A stretch of DNA of 7,723 nt. Source: Caulobacteraceae bacterium. GTDB lineage: Bacteria; Pseudomonadota; Alphaproteobacteria; Caulobacterales; Caulobacteraceae. The notes under the pieces are model-generated. The model saw only the letters and a list, made by a program, of their open reading frames with translations, was not told the DNA's origin and searched no databases. A program made the position numbers and the translations under genes. The stretch lies in the NCBI GenBank assembly GCA_947484535.1, contig CANKPO010000056.1, positions 1-7,723 on the forward strand, read 5' to 3'. Positions within the stretch are counted from its first letter, which is position 1. The number at the start of each line of letters is the position of its first letter. This document shows, one piece after another, positions 7,465-7,723 of this stretch.

Positions 7465-7522
7465 CAAGCGCTTAGGCGAGAAACAGGGGGTGTCTTGAAA
7501 TTGCCAGAGGGATGGAGAAACA

Positions 7523-7609
7523 TTGTCACAAATTTCTTCTTTACAAGGGGGGGCGCTGACCCTACATGCGTCTCCTCCGGCGGACCCCGAAGTTCGAAAA
7601 CGCTGCTAA
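7523..7609 (+). CDS. Candidate 28-residue leader peptide upstream of the decarboxylase
   Basis: A TTG start at 7523 has GGATGGAG (7510-7517) five bases upstream, and the frame runs 28 codons to TAA at 7607. The peptide is MSQISSLQGG, then ALTLHASPPA, then DPEVRKRC. Its basic C-terminus (Val-Arg-Lys-Arg-Cys-stop) lies inside the structured leader, and the stop codon directly abuts the 3' arm CGCCGG of a stem whose 5' arm is within the peptide codons. That arrangement suits a regulatory leader peptide whose translation or stalling remodels the RNA. In enterobacteria the speF operon is controlled by an ornithine-sensing arrest peptide, SpeFL; no sequence similarity is claimed. Two other overlapping small frames exist but have worse ribosome-site spacing. 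Translation is unproven. Confidence 0.4.
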   Translation: MSQISSLQGGALTLHASPPADPEVRKRC

Positions 7610-7632
7610 CGCCGGATTGGGTCAACTACTTG

Positions 7633-7672
7633 CAGGGGGCTACGTGAATTGCACACGTATCAAACACCCCTG
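7633..7672 (+). promoter_or_regulatory. Hairpin covering the decarboxylase Shine-Dalgarno and start codon
   Basis: CAGGGG (7633-7638) pairs perfectly with CCCCTG (7667-7672), and nested inside, TACGTG (7641-7646) pairs perfectly with CACGTA (7654-7659). The Shine-Dalgarno AGGGGG (7634-7639) is in the outer stem, and the TTG start codon (7649-7651) sits in the 7-base apical loop. Twelve pairs in this position would restrict ribosome entry unless the hairpin is opened, which points to translational control. Confidence 0.55.
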
Positions 7673-7723
7673 GACCTGGTCCGCGAGCGGTCTCCGGAGC
7701 GTCCTGTCGCCCTTGTGCGGCCA
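7649..7723 (+). CDS. PLP-dependent ornithine/diamino-acid decarboxylase, 5' fragment (speF/odc type)
   Basis: Only the first 25 codons are inside the window. They read MHTYQTPLDL, then VRERSPERPV, then ALVRP. This resembles the N-terminus of alphaproteobacterial fold-III (alanine-racemase-like) decarboxylases, which open with a Tyr-x-Thr-Pro region, then Pro-x-x-Pro-Val and Arg-Pro before the PLP-binding barrel. Such enzymes convert ornithine to putrescine (some act on lysine) in the cytoplasm, starting polyamine synthesis. The start is TTG with AGGGGG nine bases upstream; no better in-frame start exists. A GTG at 7644 opens another frame but encodes nothing recognisable. The gene is divergent from phnCDE and has a long structured leader. 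Identity rests on a short stretch plus the leader, so ornithine is likely but not certain as the substrate. Confidence 0.72.
   Translation, partial: MHTYQTPLDLVRERSPERPVALVRP

Larger units (their letters stand above)
7414..7648 (+). promoter_or_regulatory. Structured 5' leader of the decarboxylase gene, probably speF-type
   Basis: This stretch has no long ORF but many nested inverted repeats. CACCTCCT (7416-7423) can pair with AGGGGGTG (7485-7492), with one G-U pair. Inside that lies the AAGGCG/CGCCTT hairpin. GGGGGGGCGC (7547-7556) can pair with 7568-7577, with G-U pairs. TGACCC (7557-7562) matches GGGTCA (7619-7624). CCGGCG (7577-7582) matches CGCCGG (7610-7615). Some of these exclude each other, as expected of a switch. 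Cis-regulatory 'speF' leaders are known upstream of ornithine decarboxylase genes in alphaproteobacteria, and the downstream gene fits. Assignment to that family is by context and not by a covariance search. The region also carries a candidate leader peptide, listed separately. Confidence 0.6.

Noticed and set aside
7512..7559. A 15-codon frame starting ATG at 7512 and ending at TGA 7557
   Set aside because: Its only Shine-Dalgarno-like sequence, AGAGGG, directly abuts the ATG, leaving no spacer. The 28-codon frame at 7523 has better spacing. It remains a weak alternative leader peptide.
7589..7600. T-loop-like GTTCGAA suggesting a tRNA or tmRNA
   Set aside because: No acceptor, D or anticodon arms can be drawn around it and the flanking bases do not form a T stem.
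7583..7623. Pairing of GACCC (7583-7587) with GGGTC (7619-7623) as a second pseudoknot
   Set aside because: The longer match TGACCC at 7557-7562 with GGGTCA competes for the same arm and nests properly with the CCGGCG/CGCCGG stem, so it is preferred.
7495..7647. A 50-codon frame from TTG 7495 to TGA 7647, with AGGGGG four bases before it
   Set aside because: The Shine-Dalgarno is good, but codon choice includes many codons rare in the neighbouring genes and the peptide has no protein-like features. It crosses the structured leader, and its ribosome site is a predicted stem arm.
7644..7723. A GTG-initiated frame overlapping the decarboxylase start, open to the window end
   Set aside because: It encodes Cys/Trp-rich sequence with no resemblance to known proteins, while the frame from 7649 matches a decarboxylase N-terminus.

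Overview
The window looks like chromosomal DNA from an alphaproteobacterium, most likely Caulobacterales (an Asticcacaulis/Brevundimonas/Caulobacter-type genome). This rests on moderately high GC, the style of the TonB-dependent receptor, a compact phnCDE operon behind a consensus Pho box, and a fold-III PLP decarboxylase start with a long structured leader. I ran no database search, so the taxon is an inference.

Layout. All complete genes are on the minus strand and read right to left: phnC (7268-6471), phnD (6474-5473), phnE (5476-4676), a 212-base gap, a beta-helix-like outer-membrane lipoprotein (4463-2895), a short gap with a strong terminator, then a TonB-dependent receptor (2812-131) followed by its own terminator (82-112). 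phnC/phnD and phnD/phnE each overlap by the 4 bases ATGA, so phnCDE is one translationally coupled operon. Upstream of phnC lies a perfect Pho box (CTGTCAT-4-CTGTCAT, minus strand, 7322-7339) with a -10-like hexamer 11 bases further on. The operon should therefore be switched on by PhoB under phosphate starvation and import phosphonates or related reduced phosphorus compounds. A further Pho half-site sits at the extreme left edge (1-13), cut by the window end.

The right end (7341-7723) is the most unusual part. It is the divergent upstream region of a plus-strand gene whose first 25 codons (7649-7723) read like the N-terminus of an alphaproteobacterial ornithine/diamino-acid decarboxylase (alanine-racemase fold). 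The roughly 250 bases before it are dense in inverted repeats and look like a cis-regulatory leader, plausibly of the 'speF' leader family known upstream of alphaproteobacterial ornithine decarboxylase genes. Within it are a candidate 28-codon leader peptide ending Glu-Val-Arg-Lys-Arg-Cys-stop, and a hairpin that pairs away the Shine-Dalgarno while holding the TTG start codon in its loop. I infer translational control of polyamine synthesis, possibly by a ligand-sensing arrest peptide.

How the parts may work together. phnCDE handles inner-membrane import. The receptor and lipoprotein could be the outer-membrane step for the same or a different ligand; they lie co-directionally downstream, and I see no convincing terminator after phnE. 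The decarboxylase is a separate, divergently transcribed polyamine function that shares only the intergenic region.
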